Positions 38,169 through 47,771 of a stretch of 64,000 bases of DNA are shown here, piece after piece. The DNA comes from Acidovorax sp. Its GTDB lineage: Bacteria; Pseudomonadota; Gammaproteobacteria; Burkholderiales; Burkholderiaceae_C. Every line of letters starts with the position of its first letter. The stretch's first letter is position 1. The stretch is from positions 1 through 64,000 of the forward strand of contig JAUXZO010000088.1 of NCBI GenBank assembly GCA_030692685.1. The letters run 5' to 3'. Position numbers and translations under genes: made by a program. The notes beneath the pieces are model-generated. The model worked only from the letters and a program-made list of their open reading frames with translations, ran no database searches and had not been told where the DNA came from.

Positions 38169-40303
38169 GGCGCTTGCTCCGCCCCGCACTGGACATGCCC
38201 CGCCTGGGGCTGCCCGCGTTTCGGCTGCGCATTCTGGTGCGCAGCGTGTTTGTGCTGCTGGCACTCGCCACGCTGGCGCTCAGCGTTGTGCTGCTCAAGG
38301 AGGAAAAAGAGCGCGCCTGGCAAAGCTACCAGCGTGGCTTTGAGCGCAGCCAGTCCGAGGTCATGGCGCGGCTGCGGCACCCGTCCGGCCAGCTCGCGCT
38401 GCTGAATGCCGCCTATCGCGGCCAAGGCGCCACACCGCTGGCCCCCTTGCTCCTGCCCTACTCCGCCATCGACTTCGACGACCAGAACAAGGCGCAACAA
38501 GCCGTAGAGATGGCAGGGTGCTCGGTGCAGTATCCCAACGGTGCATCGGTCTGCGCAGCGATTGGCAACAACCCCTACGCCGGGGGCTTCATCTACCTGG
38601 TGGGCAGCTTCTACGCGGGCGAGCTGATCGCCCGAGAGCGTGGACTGTTGACACTGGACAGCGTGCACCGCGCCCGCATTTCGCTGGACATGCGCGGCAC
38701 TACCAACCGGTGGGTGGCCCCGTTCGAAGCCTTGGCGCCGCAGGGCACCGTCAGCACCCGGGGACGGTTGACCGGGTTTGTGGACAACGGCACCGACACC
38801 CTGGATGCCCGCGCGCGGCCGGTACGCGATTTTCGCGGCTGGTTGTGGCAAAACGGCCAGTGCCGCGATCTGGCAGGGTCCCCACCTGACTGCCAGCGCC
38901 GCACGTTCTATTCAATACGGCTGCCGGTGGAGTTGTTCCGCGAAGCGCTGTTTCAAAAGCAGCCCCTGGTGTGGCCCCCCGAAGATCTGGGCGCCATGCG
39001 GTTGCGGGTGGAGATGCTGGCGCCCGGCACTACGCTCCCCTTGTTTGACAGCAACACCCCCGGGGCGCAGCCCGCAGCGTCGTTGGCCGACGTGGCGCGC
39101 ACGCTGCTGCCGGGCGAACGTGTGCAGATCCGCAAGCTGGGGGCCAGTGAGCAGGAGGCCACTACGCTCAAAGGCGCAGACGTGCAGGCGGGGCCGTCCG
39201 CCCCGTGGCTGATTCGCCTGATCAGCTGGTTGCCGTTGGACACATTGGACACGCCAGGCGCTCCAGCCGATGTCAAGGCCAAGGAAGTGCCCGCGGGCCT
39301 CGACATTCTGGACACGTCCACGGGCAACTACGCCATCACGTTCACGGGAAACCTGCGCGGCGTTGAAGAGGGACTGGCCGCCGTTGCGACCCGCGTGTCA
39401 TGGTATCTGGGCGCGATGCTGGCAGCTATTGCCCTGGCGTGGCTGGTCGTGGAGGTGGGGCTGATACGGCGTGTCACGGCGCTAACCCGGCGAGCGGCGG
39501 CGGTGTCGTACAACGTGCAGGAGGGCCACATCGGCCCGCGACTGGGCGACCTGGAAGTGTCTGATCTACGGGGGTCAGACGAGCTGGGTATTTTGGCTGG
39601 GGGCCTGGCCGATCTGCTGCAGCGTGTGAAGGACGACCTGCAACGCGAGCAGCTGCGCGCCCAGCAAGAGCGGGACATGTGGCACGCGGTGGGGCACGAG
39701 ATCATGTCGCCGCTGCAATCGCTCATGGTGTTGCATGGTGGCCCGGGCGACCCAGGACATCGCTATGTGCAACGCATGCAGCAGGCCGTACATGTGCTGT
39801 ATGGCACGGCCTCCCCAGCGGAAGCGCTGCAGGCCGCCGATGTAGCGCACGGGCGGCTGGACCTGGACGCCTTCTTGCGGCATGTGGCGGACAACGCCCA
39901 CTTTGCAGGCATCAACAACGTGGTTTACGAAGGCGGCGCGAGCACGGTCATCGTGCGCGCGGACGAATTTGCGCTCGAAGATGTAGTCACTCACATCTTG
40001 CGCAATGCCGACCGATACCGCCCCACGAGTACGCCCATCGTGTTGACGCTGGCGGCCTCTGAATCCACCGCCAGCGCCACGCTGCGCAACCAAGGCTCCA
40101 CCATTGCCGAGGATCTGCTGGGGCGCATTTTTGAGCTGGGAGTCTCGGACCCCAACCTGCCTCCACCCCAAGGCGACAGCCAACACCGTGGCCAGGGCCT
40201 GTTTGTGGCCAAGACCTATATGGCCAAAATGGGCGGCACCATCAACGCGCGCAATACCGACGACGGGGTCGCGTTTACGCTGACCTTCCAGCGCCTGGGC
40301 TGA
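38165..40303 (+). CDS. Sensor histidine kinase partnered with the winged-helix regulator
   Basis: A 712-aa kinase with transmembrane helix 1 near residues 22-42, a large periplasmic region to about 405, and transmembrane helix 2 (about 412-432, YLGAMLAAIALAWLVVEVGL). A HAMP-like linker is followed by the H-box WHAVGHEIMSPLQS (His near 513) and a HATPase domain with a weak N-box and GQGLFVAKTYMAKMGGTINA at the G-box. The periplasmic part has several cysteines (AGCSVQYPNGASVCA; GQCRDLAG; PDCQRRTF) that may form disulfides. I do not recognise its ligand. The start overlaps the response-regulator stop (ATGA), so the pair forms one operon. Confidence 0.88.
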   Translation: MRRLLRPALDMPRLGLPAFRLRILVRSVFVLLALATLALSVVLLKEEKERAWQSYQRGFERSQSEVMARLRHPSGQLALLNAAYRGQGATPLAPLLLPYSAIDFDDQNKAQQAVEMAGCSVQYPNGASVCAAIGNNPYAGGFIYLVGSFYAGELIARERGLLTLDSVHRARISLDMRGTTNRWVAPFEALAPQGTVSTRGRLTGFVDNGTDTLDARARPVRDFRGWLWQNGQCRDLAGSPPDCQRRTFYSIRLPVELFREALFQKQPLVWPPEDLGAMRLRVEMLAPGTTLPLFDSNTPGAQPAASLADVARTLLPGERVQIRKLGASEQEATTLKGADVQAGPSAPWLIRLISWLPLDTLDTPGAPADVKAKEVPAGLDILDTSTGNYAITFTGNLRGVEEGLAAVATRVSWYLGAMLAAIALAWLVVEVGLIRRVTALTRRAAAVSYNVQEGHIGPRLGDLEVSDLRGSDELGILAGGLADLLQRVKDDLQREQLRAQQERDMWHAVGHEIMSPLQSLMVLHGGPGDPGHRYVQRMQQAVHVLYGTASPAEALQAADVAHGRLDLDAFLRHVADNAHFAGINNVVYEGGASTVIVRADEFALEDVVTHILRNADRYRPTSTPIVLTLAASESTASATLRNQGSTIAEDLLGRIFELGVSDPNLPPPQGDSQHRGQGLFVAKTYMAKMGGTINARNTDDGVAFTLTFQRLG

Positions 40304-40410
40304 CAGCCTCCCCGCGCACGGGCAAGGTCGGCCCTGTCCCACAGCGCAAAGCTGTGTGCGGGCCTACGCTCCCGTCATCCCACAAGCGATTGCCGCAAGG
40401 AACCCTTTCG

Positions 40411-40818
40411 ATGACACGCCCTTCTTTTCTCGCCCCCGCCCTCACCGCCGCCCTGCTGGTGGTTTCCGCCGCAGCCGCCGCGCAGACATCGCCGCCTGAC
40501 GCGCGTGCGCGCTATGAGCAGGAACGCGAAAAATGCATGACCAACAACACCCAGGACAGCGTGGCGACCTGCCTGCGTGAAGCCAACAACGCGCTGGATG
40601 CCTCGCGCAAGGGCGATCTGAGCAACCCTGGCCCAGCGGCCAGCAACAACGCCACGCAGCGATGTGCAGCCTTCGCGACCGCTGCTGAGCAGACGGAATG
40701 CATGCGGCGCGTGGAAACCCCCGTCAGCGGTTCGGTATCGGGTGGTGGCGTGTTGCGAGAATCGACCACCACGACCATCGTGCCAGCCCCAGCACCAGCG
40801 CCAACCCAACGTCCTTAA
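40411..40818 (+). CDS. Small secreted protein, unknown function
   Basis: A 135-aa protein with a signal peptide (MTRPSFLAPALTAALLVVSA, cleavage near AAAAQ). A short helical Cys-containing core follows (ARYEQEREKCMTNNTQDSVA; TCLREANNALDASRKGD; RCAAFATAAEQTECMRRVE) with four cysteines in pairs, and then a Thr/Pro-rich tail. The paired-Cys helices resemble small periplasmic proteins seen widely in Comamonadaceae, but I cannot name the family. The ATG at 40411 follows AAGGAACCC. It ends just before a GC hairpin and is convergent with rpe. Confidence 0.72.
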   Translation: MTRPSFLAPALTAALLVVSAAAAAQTSPPDARARYEQEREKCMTNNTQDSVATCLREANNALDASRKGDLSNPGPAASNNATQRCAAFATAAEQTECMRRVETPVSGSVSGGGVLRESTTTTIVPAPAPAPTQRP

Positions 40819-40828
40819 TTAGTAAGAA

Positions 40829-40842
40829 GCCCCTTCGGGGGC
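40829..40842. terminator. GC hairpin between convergent genes
   Basis: GCCCC-TTCG-GGGGC (40829-40842) forms a stem with a stable UUCG loop after the small secreted protein gene and before the rpe stop. There is no long T-run on either side; it may serve both directions. Confidence 0.6.
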
Positions 40843-40865
40843 GAAGTCCAGTGAGCTTTCTCAGC

Positions 40866-41546
40866 TCAGCCGAGTTGTACGCGCATGGCGTCAATAACGC
40901 TTTTGTAGTCAGGCTTGCCAAAAATGGCGCTGCCCGCCACAAAAGTATCGGCACCAGCATCGGCGACACGGCGGATGTTGTCGGTCTTGATACCGCCGTC
41001 CACCTCCAGCCGGATGTCCTTGCCACTGGCATCGATGCGTTTGCGCACGGCTTCGATCTTTCGCAGGGCCGAATCGATGAAACTCTGGCCTCCAAATCCG
41101 GGGTTCACGCTCATGATGAGGATCAGGTCCAGATCGTCGATCACCCAGTCCAGCACATCGAGCGGTGCAGCGGGGTTAAACACCAGCCCTGCCTTGACGC
41201 CCTTGGACCGAATCGCCTGAACGCTGCGGTGCACGTGACCCGAAGCATCAGGGTGAAAGCTGATGTAGTCGGCTCCTGCTTCGGCAAAAGCGGCGGCCAG
41301 CGCGTCTACCGGCTGGATCATCAGGTGCACATCAATCGGCACCGCCGCGCCTGCAGCTGTTTTGGCATGCGGCTTGAGGGCCTGGCAGACCATGGGACCG
41401 AAGGTGAGGTTGGGAACGTAATGGTTGTCCATCACGTCAAAATGAATCCAGTCTGCGCCAGCGGCAATGACATTGCGCACTTCTTCGCCCAGGCGGGCGA
41501 AATCGGCAGAGAGGATGGAGGGGGCGATTTGGAATGTGCGGCTCAT
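40866..41546 (-). CDS. rpe: Ribulose-phosphate 3-epimerase
   Basis: A 226-aa TIM-barrel enzyme interconverting ribulose 5-phosphate and xylulose 5-phosphate in the pentose phosphate pathway. Motifs are [37 protein letters not shown] (metal-binding His and Asp), [67 protein letters not shown] and VAGSAIFG. Length and residues are complete. It is divergent from apaG. Confidence 0.97.
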   Translation of the reverse strand: MSRTFQIAPSILSADFARLGEEVRNVIAAGADWIHFDVMDNHYVPNLTFGPMVCQALKPHAKTAAGAAVPIDVHLMIQPVDALAAAFAEAGADYISFHPDASGHVHRSVQAIRSKGVKAGLVFNPAAPLDVLDWVIDDLDLILIMSVNPGFGGQSFIDSALRKIEAVRKRIDASGKDIRLEVDGGIKTDNIRRVADAGADTFVAGSAIFGKPDYKSVIDAMRVQLG

Positions 41547-41634
41547 CCTCCGATTGTCGCAAAGCGCAAAAGGTCTGGGGTTTTAGCGCCCCGGCACGCA
41601 CTTTTGCCGAATCTCCACGGTTACCATTCGCCCC

Positions 41635-42042
41635 ATGCCAAAGTACCAGTTTGACGTAGAAGTGCTGCCCGAATACCTGCCCGAGCAGTCTGCGCCGGAC
41701 ACCGGAGTGTTCAGCTTCGCCTACACCATCACCATTTCCAATGCCGGAGACACGCCCGCGCAGCTGATCTCCCGGCACTGGATCATCAGCGACTCGCGGG
41801 GTCACACCGAGGAAGTCAAAGGACTGGGCGTGGTGGGCCAGCAGCCCCTGCTCAAACCCGGTGAATCATTTCAGTACACCAGCGGCTGTCGGCTGCGCAC
41901 CTCCAGCGGAACCATGCATGGCTCGTTCCATTGTGTGGCGGAAGATGGCGAGATTTTCAGAACGTCCGTGCCGCTGTTTGTGCTCGAAGCCATCAGCCAT
42001 GGGCCTTCAGGTCAGCCCTTGAGCGGTCGGGTGCTGCATTGA
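41635..42042 (+). CDS. apaG: ApaG-family protein
   Basis: A 135-aa single-domain protein of the ApaG fold: FDVEVLPEYLPEQSAPDTGV, FSFAYTITISNAGDTPAQLI, SRHWIISDSRGHTEEVKGLG, VVGQQPLLKPGESFQYTSGC, and MHGSFHCVAEDGEIFRTSVP. The length agrees with E. coli ApaG (125 aa). The protein is linked genetically to divalent cation efflux, but its molecular role is unclear; the fibronectin-like fold suggests protein contacts. It is divergent from rpe and followed by a tandem repeat array. Confidence 0.95.
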   Translation: MPKYQFDVEVLPEYLPEQSAPDTGVFSFAYTITISNAGDTPAQLISRHWIISDSRGHTEEVKGLGVVGQQPLLKPGESFQYTSGCRLRTSSGTMHGSFHCVAEDGEIFRTSVPLFVLEAISHGPSGQPLSGRVLH

Positions 42043-42055
42043 GGAATAGCGGCGT

Positions 42056-42435
42056 ACGCCCCTCCGAGGGGGCCGCTTTTCATCTTGGGGCGGCCCGGCG
42101 ATGAAGCATTACCCCCACGCTCCCCACTTCGTGTGGTCGCTGCCCCCCAAGGGGGCCGCTTTTCATCTTGGGGCGGCCCGGCGATGAAACATTGCCCCCA
42201 CGCTCCCCACTTCGTGTGGTCGCTGCCCCCCAAGGGGGCCGCTTTTCATCTTGGGGCGGCCCGGCGATGAAACATTACCCCCACGCTCCCCACTTCGTGT
42301 GGTCGCTGCCCCCCAAGGGGGTCGCTTTTCATCTTGGGGCGGCCCGGCGATGAAGCATTACCCCCACGCTCCCCACTTCGTGTGGTCGCTGCCCCCCGAG
42401 GGGGCCGCTTTTCATCTTGGGGCGGCCCGGCGATG
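42056..42435 (+). repeat. Tandem array of 83-bp units before the recombinase-family gene
   Basis: Four complete units begin with ATGAA(G/A)CATT at 42101, 42184, 42267 and 42350, preceded by a partial unit. The fifth ATG, at 42433, starts the next gene. The period is exactly 83 bp and units differ at only a few positions. Each carries CCCCCACGCTCCCCACTTCG, TGTGGTCGCTGCCCCCC, and AGGGGG-C-CGCTTTTCATC, with C-rich/G-rich arms that can pair. Because 83 is not a multiple of three, no frame is conserved through the array. Confidence 0.95.
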
Positions 42436-44439
42436 AAGAAGCACAACCGCACGACGACCGACCTGCCCGGCCTGCTGGCCGCGCTGGACCCGCAGGCAGA
42501 GTTGGCGCACCGGCATCTGTGGCTGATCCATTTGCTGGACTGGGTGCGCGGCCGGCGCGACTCCGTGCCTGCGGCAGTGGGTCGGGTTCAGCTTTTTCTG
42601 GACGCGGTCGAGGCCCGGCCTGACATCCAGCTGCGGCTGCAGGCCTGGTGGGCCCTGTTGGTCAGTCACGTGGACATCACCACCTTGCTGGCGGATTTTG
42701 GGTTTGCGCCTCGCACGGCTTTGGTGAGCGAGTTTGCCGAGCGCGTTCGCACCAAGTTGCTGCCGGGCAGCCCCGAGACCATTGATGCATCCGAGCTTTT
42801 CATGCTGGCCCTGCCCAGCGAGTTCGACGCACAGTGGCTGACGGCGCTGGATGAAACCCAGCTCAACCGGCTGGTGGCCCTGCTGGCGCCACCGCCGGAC
42901 GAGGCGGCGAACGGGCTCGGCGCATCGCGCTGGCACAAGGCGCTGCTCGACGCCATTACCTACTGCGCAGGGCAGGTGCTCTCAACCGGGTTTGCCCCGG
43001 AGCTTCGCCTGCGCATGAGCGAATCCGCGCGCGATGCCCAGCCGTTTCATGCCCTCATCCGCGATGTGGAAGCCCTGCGTGTGGAGGTGGTGCTTGCACT
43101 GCGCACCCCAGACCGACTCAATGACGCCGCCCAGCGCCTGCGCGAGCGGCTGGAGGCCTGCCGCGCGGCGGCGGCCACCGTGTACACCCATTTCGAGTCC
43201 AACGGTATCTCGGTAGGCCTGGTGTTTCGCCTTCGGCAATTGCGGGAACGCATTCTGCGGGTGCGCGAACTGCTCGATTGCCTTCTGTCGCCCAAGCCCG
43301 CTGTCACGGCCGCACGCCTGATGGCGCATCTGGTGATGGTGGGGCAAGACCGGCGCAGCCTGCGGTCGTTGCTCGCGTCCAATTCCTCGCTGTTGGCGGC
43401 CAAAGTGGCCGAACGCAGTGCCGAGACGGGCGAGCACTACATCACCCGCAACAGTGCCGAATACCGGTCGATGTTCCTGAAGGCGGCGGGCGGTGGCGCC
43501 GTGATGGCGTTCACCACCCTCGCCAAGTTCGGGCTGTATGCGCTGGCGCTGTCTGCGTTCTGGGGGGGGTTCTGGGCGGGCGTCAACTACGCCACAACCT
43601 TTGTGCTGATCCAGTTGCTGCATCTCACCGTGGCCACCAAACAACCCGCCATGACGGCCCCCGCCATGGCTGCCAAGCTCAAGGAACTGGGCGCCAGCAA
43701 CGCCATCGAATCGTTTGTGGATGAGATCACGCACCTGGTGCGCTCCCAGGCGGCGGCTGTGCTGGGCAATGTGCTGGTGGTATTCCCGGCGGTGCTGGGC
43801 CTGGCTGCGCTGATCGCACTGGCAACCGGCAGCCCGGCGCTGAGCGAGACGCAGGCCACCCACGTTTTCGAGTCCCTCCACCTGCTGGGTCCTTCGCTGT
43901 TTTTCGCCGCATTCACGGGCGTGCTGCTGTTTGCGTCCAGCATCATTGCGGGCTGGACCGAAAACTGGTTTGTGCTGAACCGCCTGGATTCGGCCATGCA
44001 TTACAACCCCCGCATCACCCGTGTATTGGGCGCCGAACGGGCTGCACGGTGGGCGGGATTCCTGCGCGCCAACCTTTCGGGGCTTGCTGCCAATATCTCC
44101 CTGGGTTTCATGCTGGGGCTGGTTCCGGCGTTTGCAGGGTTTTTCGGGTTGGCCCTGGATGTTCGCCATGTCACACTGTCCACGGGCCAGGTGGGCGCTG
44201 CAAGCGCTGCACTGGGCCTGGACGTGTTGCACCTGCCTGCTTTTTGGTGGGCAGTGGCTTCACTGCCGTTGTTGGGTGCGCTGAATGTCACGGTCAGTTT
44301 TTACCTGGCGTTCAGCTTGGCGCTGCGGGCGCAAAACGTGAGTGGTGTTGACCGCTCGCGCATCTACGCAGCCATCCGTGCGCGCTTGCGCACGGCGCCC
44401 TTGAGCTTCTTCATGCCTGATCGCCGCAAGGTCGCGTAA
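42433..44439 (+). CDS. Membrane protein of the Gcr-type 'site-specific recombinase' family
   Basis: The 668-aa protein matches the family named after a gonococcal 'site-specific recombinase'. The N-terminal half is soluble and helical. From about residue 350 there are several transmembrane segments (MAFTTLAKFGLYALALSAFW; LVVFPAVLGLAALIALATGS; LSGLAANISLGFMLGLVPAF; LPLLGALNVTVSFYLAFSLA). No serine- or tyrosine-recombinase catalytic motif is visible, so the recombinase name should be treated with caution. The start is the ATG at the end of the 83-bp tandem array; the frame remains open into the array but that part is repeat sequence. It is downstream of apaG. Confidence 0.82.
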   Translation: MKKHNRTTTDLPGLLAALDPQAELAHRHLWLIHLLDWVRGRRDSVPAAVGRVQLFLDAVEARPDIQLRLQAWWALLVSHVDITTLLADFGFAPRTALVSEFAERVRTKLLPGSPETIDASELFMLALPSEFDAQWLTALDETQLNRLVALLAPPPDEAANGLGASRWHKALLDAITYCAGQVLSTGFAPELRLRMSESARDAQPFHALIRDVEALRVEVVLALRTPDRLNDAAQRLRERLEACRAAAATVYTHFESNGISVGLVFRLRQLRERILRVRELLDCLLSPKPAVTAARLMAHLVMVGQDRRSLRSLLASNSSLLAAKVAERSAETGEHYITRNSAEYRSMFLKAAGGGAVMAFTTLAKFGLYALALSAFWGGFWAGVNYATTFVLIQLLHLTVATKQPAMTAPAMAAKLKELGASNAIESFVDEITHLVRSQAAAVLGNVLVVFPAVLGLAALIALATGSPALSETQATHVFESLHLLGPSLFFAAFTGVLLFASSIIAGWTENWFVLNRLDSAMHYNPRITRVLGAERAARWAGFLRANLSGLAANISLGFMLGLVPAFAGFFGLALDVRHVTLSTGQVGAASAALGLDVLHLPAFWWAVASLPLLGALNVTVSFYLAFSLALRAQNVSGVDRSRIYAAIRARLRTAPLSFFMPDRRKVA

Positions 44440-44605
44440 GCAGCCCCGGCCGGCAGAACCAAGCGCCGTTCCTGTCCTACAGGGCGCCCTTGTGTCTGCA
44501 TGTAAATTCAGGCACCGTCGGGCCCGCAGCCTTCCTTTGGAGGCCGTGCAGACCCGACTCTCCACACACCGGGCAAGTCCCGTCTGACGCAGAGGTCCCC
44601 TAAAA

Positions 44606-45865
44606 ATGAATGAAATCCTGAGCTTCTGGGCGCAATGGTTGCGCCCCTCGGCCGGGCTGCCCACGGTGCAATGGTCGCTTTTGCTGGCCGTGGCGGCCAT
44701 GGCGGGCTACCTTACCCAGCGCCACACCGGCCTGCCCAAAGTGGTGGGTTACTCCCTGGTGGGCACCGTAGCGGGCCTGGCAGGTTTCAGTGGCGCAGTG
44801 TGGCCCCTGCAAGGCATTGGCTTGTTTCTGTTGGAGCTGGGCATTGCCATTGTGCTGTTTGAGTGCGGCGGTCGCATTCCGCTGCGCTGGTTCCGCCACA
44901 ACCCCATGGTGCTGGTGCAAAGCATTGCCGAGTCGGTGCTGACGTACTTTGCGGTGTATTGGGTGCTGGTGTGGCTGAACCTGCCCACACAGGTGGCCGG
45001 CCCGCTGGCCCTGGTGGCTCTGGCGGCCTCCCCTGCCGTTCTTACCCGCGTGGTGGCCGACACCCGCGCTGCGGGCCCGGTGACCGAACGTGCCATCGTG
45101 CTCACGACCCTCTCGACGCTGTATGCCTTGACCCTGGGCAGCGCCAAGGCCGAGCTGATCAACCGCCAAAGCGTGACCCTGATGGAAACCGTGTACCCCG
45201 TGGTGGTGGTGCTAGGAGTGTCCATTGTGGTGGCGGCCGTGCTGGCCCTGGTGCTGCGCATGGCGCTGCGCTTCATGAGTCCCACCAGCGAAAACACCTC
45301 GATGCTGCTTCTGGCGCTTGTGGCCGCAGGCACGGCGGTGGCGGCCCACATGGGCGGCTCTGCGCCACTGGCCGCACTGCTGGGCGGGATGCTGCTCAAG
45401 CAACTCAACCCCCGTCCCTGGGCATGGCCGCGACAGCTGGGCAATGCGTCGTCGCTGCTCACCATGCTGATGTTTGTGCTGGTTTCTACCGTCGCCGCTC
45501 AGGCCGACTGGAGTGCCCCCGTGGCAGGCGTGGTGCTGGCGCTGATTGCCGTGCGCCTGGTGGCCAAGGCCACCGGCGTGGCGCTGGGCAACGTAGGCAG
45601 CGGCGCCAGCTGGAAGCAGGCGCTGTGGGTGGGCTGTGCGATGACGCCCATGTCTTCCATCGCACTGCTGATCGCCTCGCAGTTCGTGCTTGCGTCGCCG
45701 TCCACCGGCCATGTGATTGCCGGTGTGGCCCTGCCCGCCATTTTGTTGATGGAAGTGCTGGGGGCCGTGATTGCCACCGTGGCCATTTACCGTGCGGGCG
45801 AAAGCTCCAAACCCTGGGCGCCCCTGACCCGTGCCAACAACGGAGAAAACAGCCGTGAGTCTTGA
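44606..45865 (+). CDS. CPA2-type cation:proton antiporter
   Basis: A 419-aa membrane protein with about 12 transmembrane helices of the KefB/NapA type. Examples are [59 protein letters not shown] and [20 protein letters not shown]. It lacks the C-terminal RCK/TrkA domain of KefB/KefC, so it is the membrane module alone. The likely activity is Na+ or K+ for H+ exchange; the ion is not predictable here. A weak AGAGGTCC sequence lies upstream of the ATG. Its end overlaps the start of ybdK, so the two are coupled. Confidence 0.85.
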   Translation: MNEILSFWAQWLRPSAGLPTVQWSLLLAVAAMAGYLTQRHTGLPKVVGYSLVGTVAGLAGFSGAVWPLQGIGLFLLELGIAIVLFECGGRIPLRWFRHNPMVLVQSIAESVLTYFAVYWVLVWLNLPTQVAGPLALVALAASPAVLTRVVADTRAAGPVTERAIVLTTLSTLYALTLGSAKAELINRQSVTLMETVYPVVVVLGVSIVVAAVLALVLRMALRFMSPTSENTSMLLLALVAAGTAVAAHMGGSAPLAALLGGMLLKQLNPRPWAWPRQLGNASSLLTMLMFVLVSTVAAQADWSAPVAGVVLALIAVRLVAKATGVALGNVGSGASWKQALWVGCAMTPMSSIALLIASQFVLASPSTGHVIAGVALPAILLMEVLGAVIATVAIYRAGESSKPWAPLTRANNGENSRES

Positions 45866-46979
45866 AGCCTTCTCTCATTCCGAACCCCTGACGCTGGGCG
45901 TCGAGCTGGAGCTGCAGCTCGTCAACACCAACGACTACGACCTGGCCCCATACGCCGACGACATGCTGCGCCTCATGGCGAAAACTCCGCTGCCCGGCAG
46001 CGTGGTGCCCGAGATGACGAACAGCATGATCGAGATCTCCACCGACATTTGCCACTCAGCGAGCGAAGTGCTGGGCCAGCTCACACCGATCCGCGATGCG
46101 CTCGTCAAAAGCGCTGACAAGCTCAACATCGCGGTCGTGGGCGGCGGCACGCACCCGTTTCAGCAGTGGCACGAGCGGCGCATCTACGACAAGCCACGCT
46201 TTCAGGAGCTGTCGCAGCTGTATGGCTACCTGAGCAAGCAGTTCACCATCTTTGGTCAGCACGTGCACATCGGCTGTCCCGATGCGGATTCGGCGCTGCT
46301 CATGCTGCACCGCATGTCGCGCTACATCCCGCATTTCATTGCGCTGTCGGCCTCCAGCCCGTACGTTCAGGGCCATGACACAGCGTTTGACTCTGCCCGG
46401 CTGAACTCGGTGTTTGCGTTCCCGCTGTCGGGCCGCGCACCGTTTGCCCTGACGTGGGACGACTTCACGACCTACTTTGACAAGATGACGCGCACGGGCG
46501 TGGTCAAAAGCATGAAGGACTTTTACTGGGACATCCGCCCCAAGCCCGAGTTCGGCACCATCGAAATCCGCGTGTTCGACACCCCGCTGACCATCGAGCG
46601 TGCCGCCGCTTTAGCGGGCTTCGTGCAGTCGCTGGGGGCCTGGTTTCTGGCCGACCAGCCCTTCATGCCCGAAGAAGACGACTACCTTGTGTACACCTAC
46701 AACCGCTTCCAGGCCTGCCGCTTTGGGATGGACGCGGTGTATGTGGACCCGGCCACCGGCGACCACATGCCGCTGCGCGAGCACATCCTTAAGACGATGG
46801 ACAAGATCGCAGGGCATGCTGCCGTACAAGGCGCATCCAGCGCCATGCACATGCTACGCACTGAAGTGGAAGCAGGACACAACGACGCACGGTGGTTGCG
46901 CCAGCGCCAAAGCGAAGAGCAGCTGCTGGCCGAAGTCAGCCGCCAGGCGGCGCAGCGCTTTCGCGGCGCGCGCGCCTGA
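45855..46979 (+). CDS. ybdK: YbdK-type carboxylate-amine ligase (glutamate-cysteine ligase 2 family)
   Basis: The 374-aa protein agrees in length with E. coli YbdK (372 aa). Motifs are [97 protein letters not shown], and [20 protein letters not shown]. These give the acidic metal-binding residues of the glutamine-synthetase-like fold. The family has weak gamma-glutamylcysteine ligase activity; its physiological role is uncertain. The start is GTG at 45855, set by a GGAG at 45842-45845. An earlier GTG at 45831 lacks a ribosome-binding site. It overlaps the antiporter stop by 11 bases, suggesting a shared job in redox or ion balance. Confidence 0.9.
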   Translation: MSLEAFSHSEPLTLGVELELQLVNTNDYDLAPYADDMLRLMAKTPLPGSVVPEMTNSMIEISTDICHSASEVLGQLTPIRDALVKSADKLNIAVVGGGTHPFQQWHERRIYDKPRFQELSQLYGYLSKQFTIFGQHVHIGCPDADSALLMLHRMSRYIPHFIALSASSPYVQGHDTAFDSARLNSVFAFPLSGRAPFALTWDDFTTYFDKMTRTGVVKSMKDFYWDIRPKPEFGTIEIRVFDTPLTIERAAALAGFVQSLGAWFLADQPFMPEEDDYLVYTYNRFQACRFGMDAVYVDPATGDHMPLREHILKTMDKIAGHAAVQGASSAMHMLRTEVEAGHNDARWLRQRQSEEQLLAEVSRQAAQRFRGARA

Positions 46980-46997
46980 TCGCTGATCACGGCGTCG

Positions 46998-47408
46998 TCA
47001 AACCGGCAGCGCCTGCATATGGGCCTGCTTGCGGGCCTGCTGCGTACGGCCACCGTAGCCCCAGTCGGTGGCTGGCAGCTCTCGCACAATGACGTAGCTG
47101 GCTTCGGTCAGCAACCCTCCTCCAGCCAATTCGCGCTGCAGCTGCGCAAATGCGGCCGCCACAAACGCCGCCTTTTCTTCAAGCGTATTCGTCCCCTGCG
47201 TGATGCTGATCTCCAGCATGGCGGCGGGACGCTCGGTGGGTTGGCCGCCGATAAACCAGCGCGCCATCGGCAGGTCGTCAATCACCACAGCGGTCACTTC
47301 CCGGCGTTTACACAACACCCGCACCGTCAAATCAGTAAGCGCAGCGGCCAGGCGCTGATACCGTTCGGGGTTTTGCAGGGGTGCAATTTTCAGCACTAAG
47401 GTTGGCAT
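46998..47408 (-). CDS. Tautomerase-superfamily protein
   Basis: A 136-aa protein whose mature N-terminus would be Pro (MPTLVLKIAPLQNPERYQRL), the catalytic residue of the 4-oxalocrotonate tautomerase superfamily. The rest shows two beta-alpha-beta units (VTAVVIDDLPMARWFIGGQP; TLEEKAAFVAAAFAQLQREL), as in the longer, fused tautomerases. Substrate unknown. The start ATG-CCA at 47408 lies 13 bases inside the end of a tiny upstream gene, so translation is probably coupled. A LysR regulator is divergent, which suggests it controls this unit. The frame upstream of 47408 remains open but is not coding. Confidence 0.85.
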   Translation of the reverse strand: MPTLVLKIAPLQNPERYQRLAAALTDLTVRVLCKRREVTAVVIDDLPMARWFIGGQPTERPAAMLEISITQGTNTLEEKAAFVAAAFAQLQRELAGGGLLTEASYVIVRELPATDWGYGGRTQQARKQAHMQALPV

Positions 47409-47626
47409 GGCGTCCCCTTGGGGGTTCGGTTGCCCGTGAGGCGCTGCTGCGCTACGGCAGATGCCACACGCACCGCAGCGCGTGCCAGTTGTTTTGCAGA
47501 GCGCACGGCCCATTGCGCCAGCGTAGCGACGCAGTGTCCCAAGGCCTCGGTGCGCAGCCTCCGTGCACTGCGTTCGGCAGCGTCGTGCAGCCTCTGTGTT
47601 TCGCAAAGTGAGCGTCGGTAGTGCAT
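47396..47626 (-). CDS. Small Arg-rich protein upstream of the tautomerase
   Basis: A 76-aa protein starting MHYRRSLCETQRLHDAAERS, continuing as an amphipathic Arg/Ala helix (RRLRTEALGHCVATLAQWAV; RSAKQLARAAVRVASAVAQQ) and ending in TPKGTPCQP. An AAGGA lies 7 nt before this ATG. An ATG two codons earlier directly abuts the AAGGA and is less likely. Its last codons overlap the tautomerase start by 13 bases. I do not recognise the family; similar short basic proteins occur beside LysR genes in this family of bacteria, as far as I recall. Function unknown. Confidence 0.55.
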   Translation of the reverse strand: MHYRRSLCETQRLHDAAERSARRLRTEALGHCVATLAQWAVRSAKQLARAAVRVASAVAQQRLTGNRTPKGTPCQP

Positions 47627-47771
47627 TGTCATTCCTTGTGATGTGAAGTGCTTTTGAGCGGTAAGCCCAATGTAGGCAGCGCCCAGCGCGGGCGAAACCG
47701 CACTGGCCGCAACAGCGTTTTGCAGCGCATGCAATGGCCCGGCGCACCCCACGGCCCGCTACCATTGCCCG

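Noticed and set aside
42056..42435. A CRISPR array at the 83-bp repeats.
   Set aside because: Units are contiguous with no spacers between them, unit length is far above CRISPR repeats, and no cas genes are present.
42433..44439. Treating the 'recombinase' gene as evidence of a mobile element.
   Set aside because: No catalytic recombinase motif and many transmembrane segments; the family name alone is not evidence of mobility.
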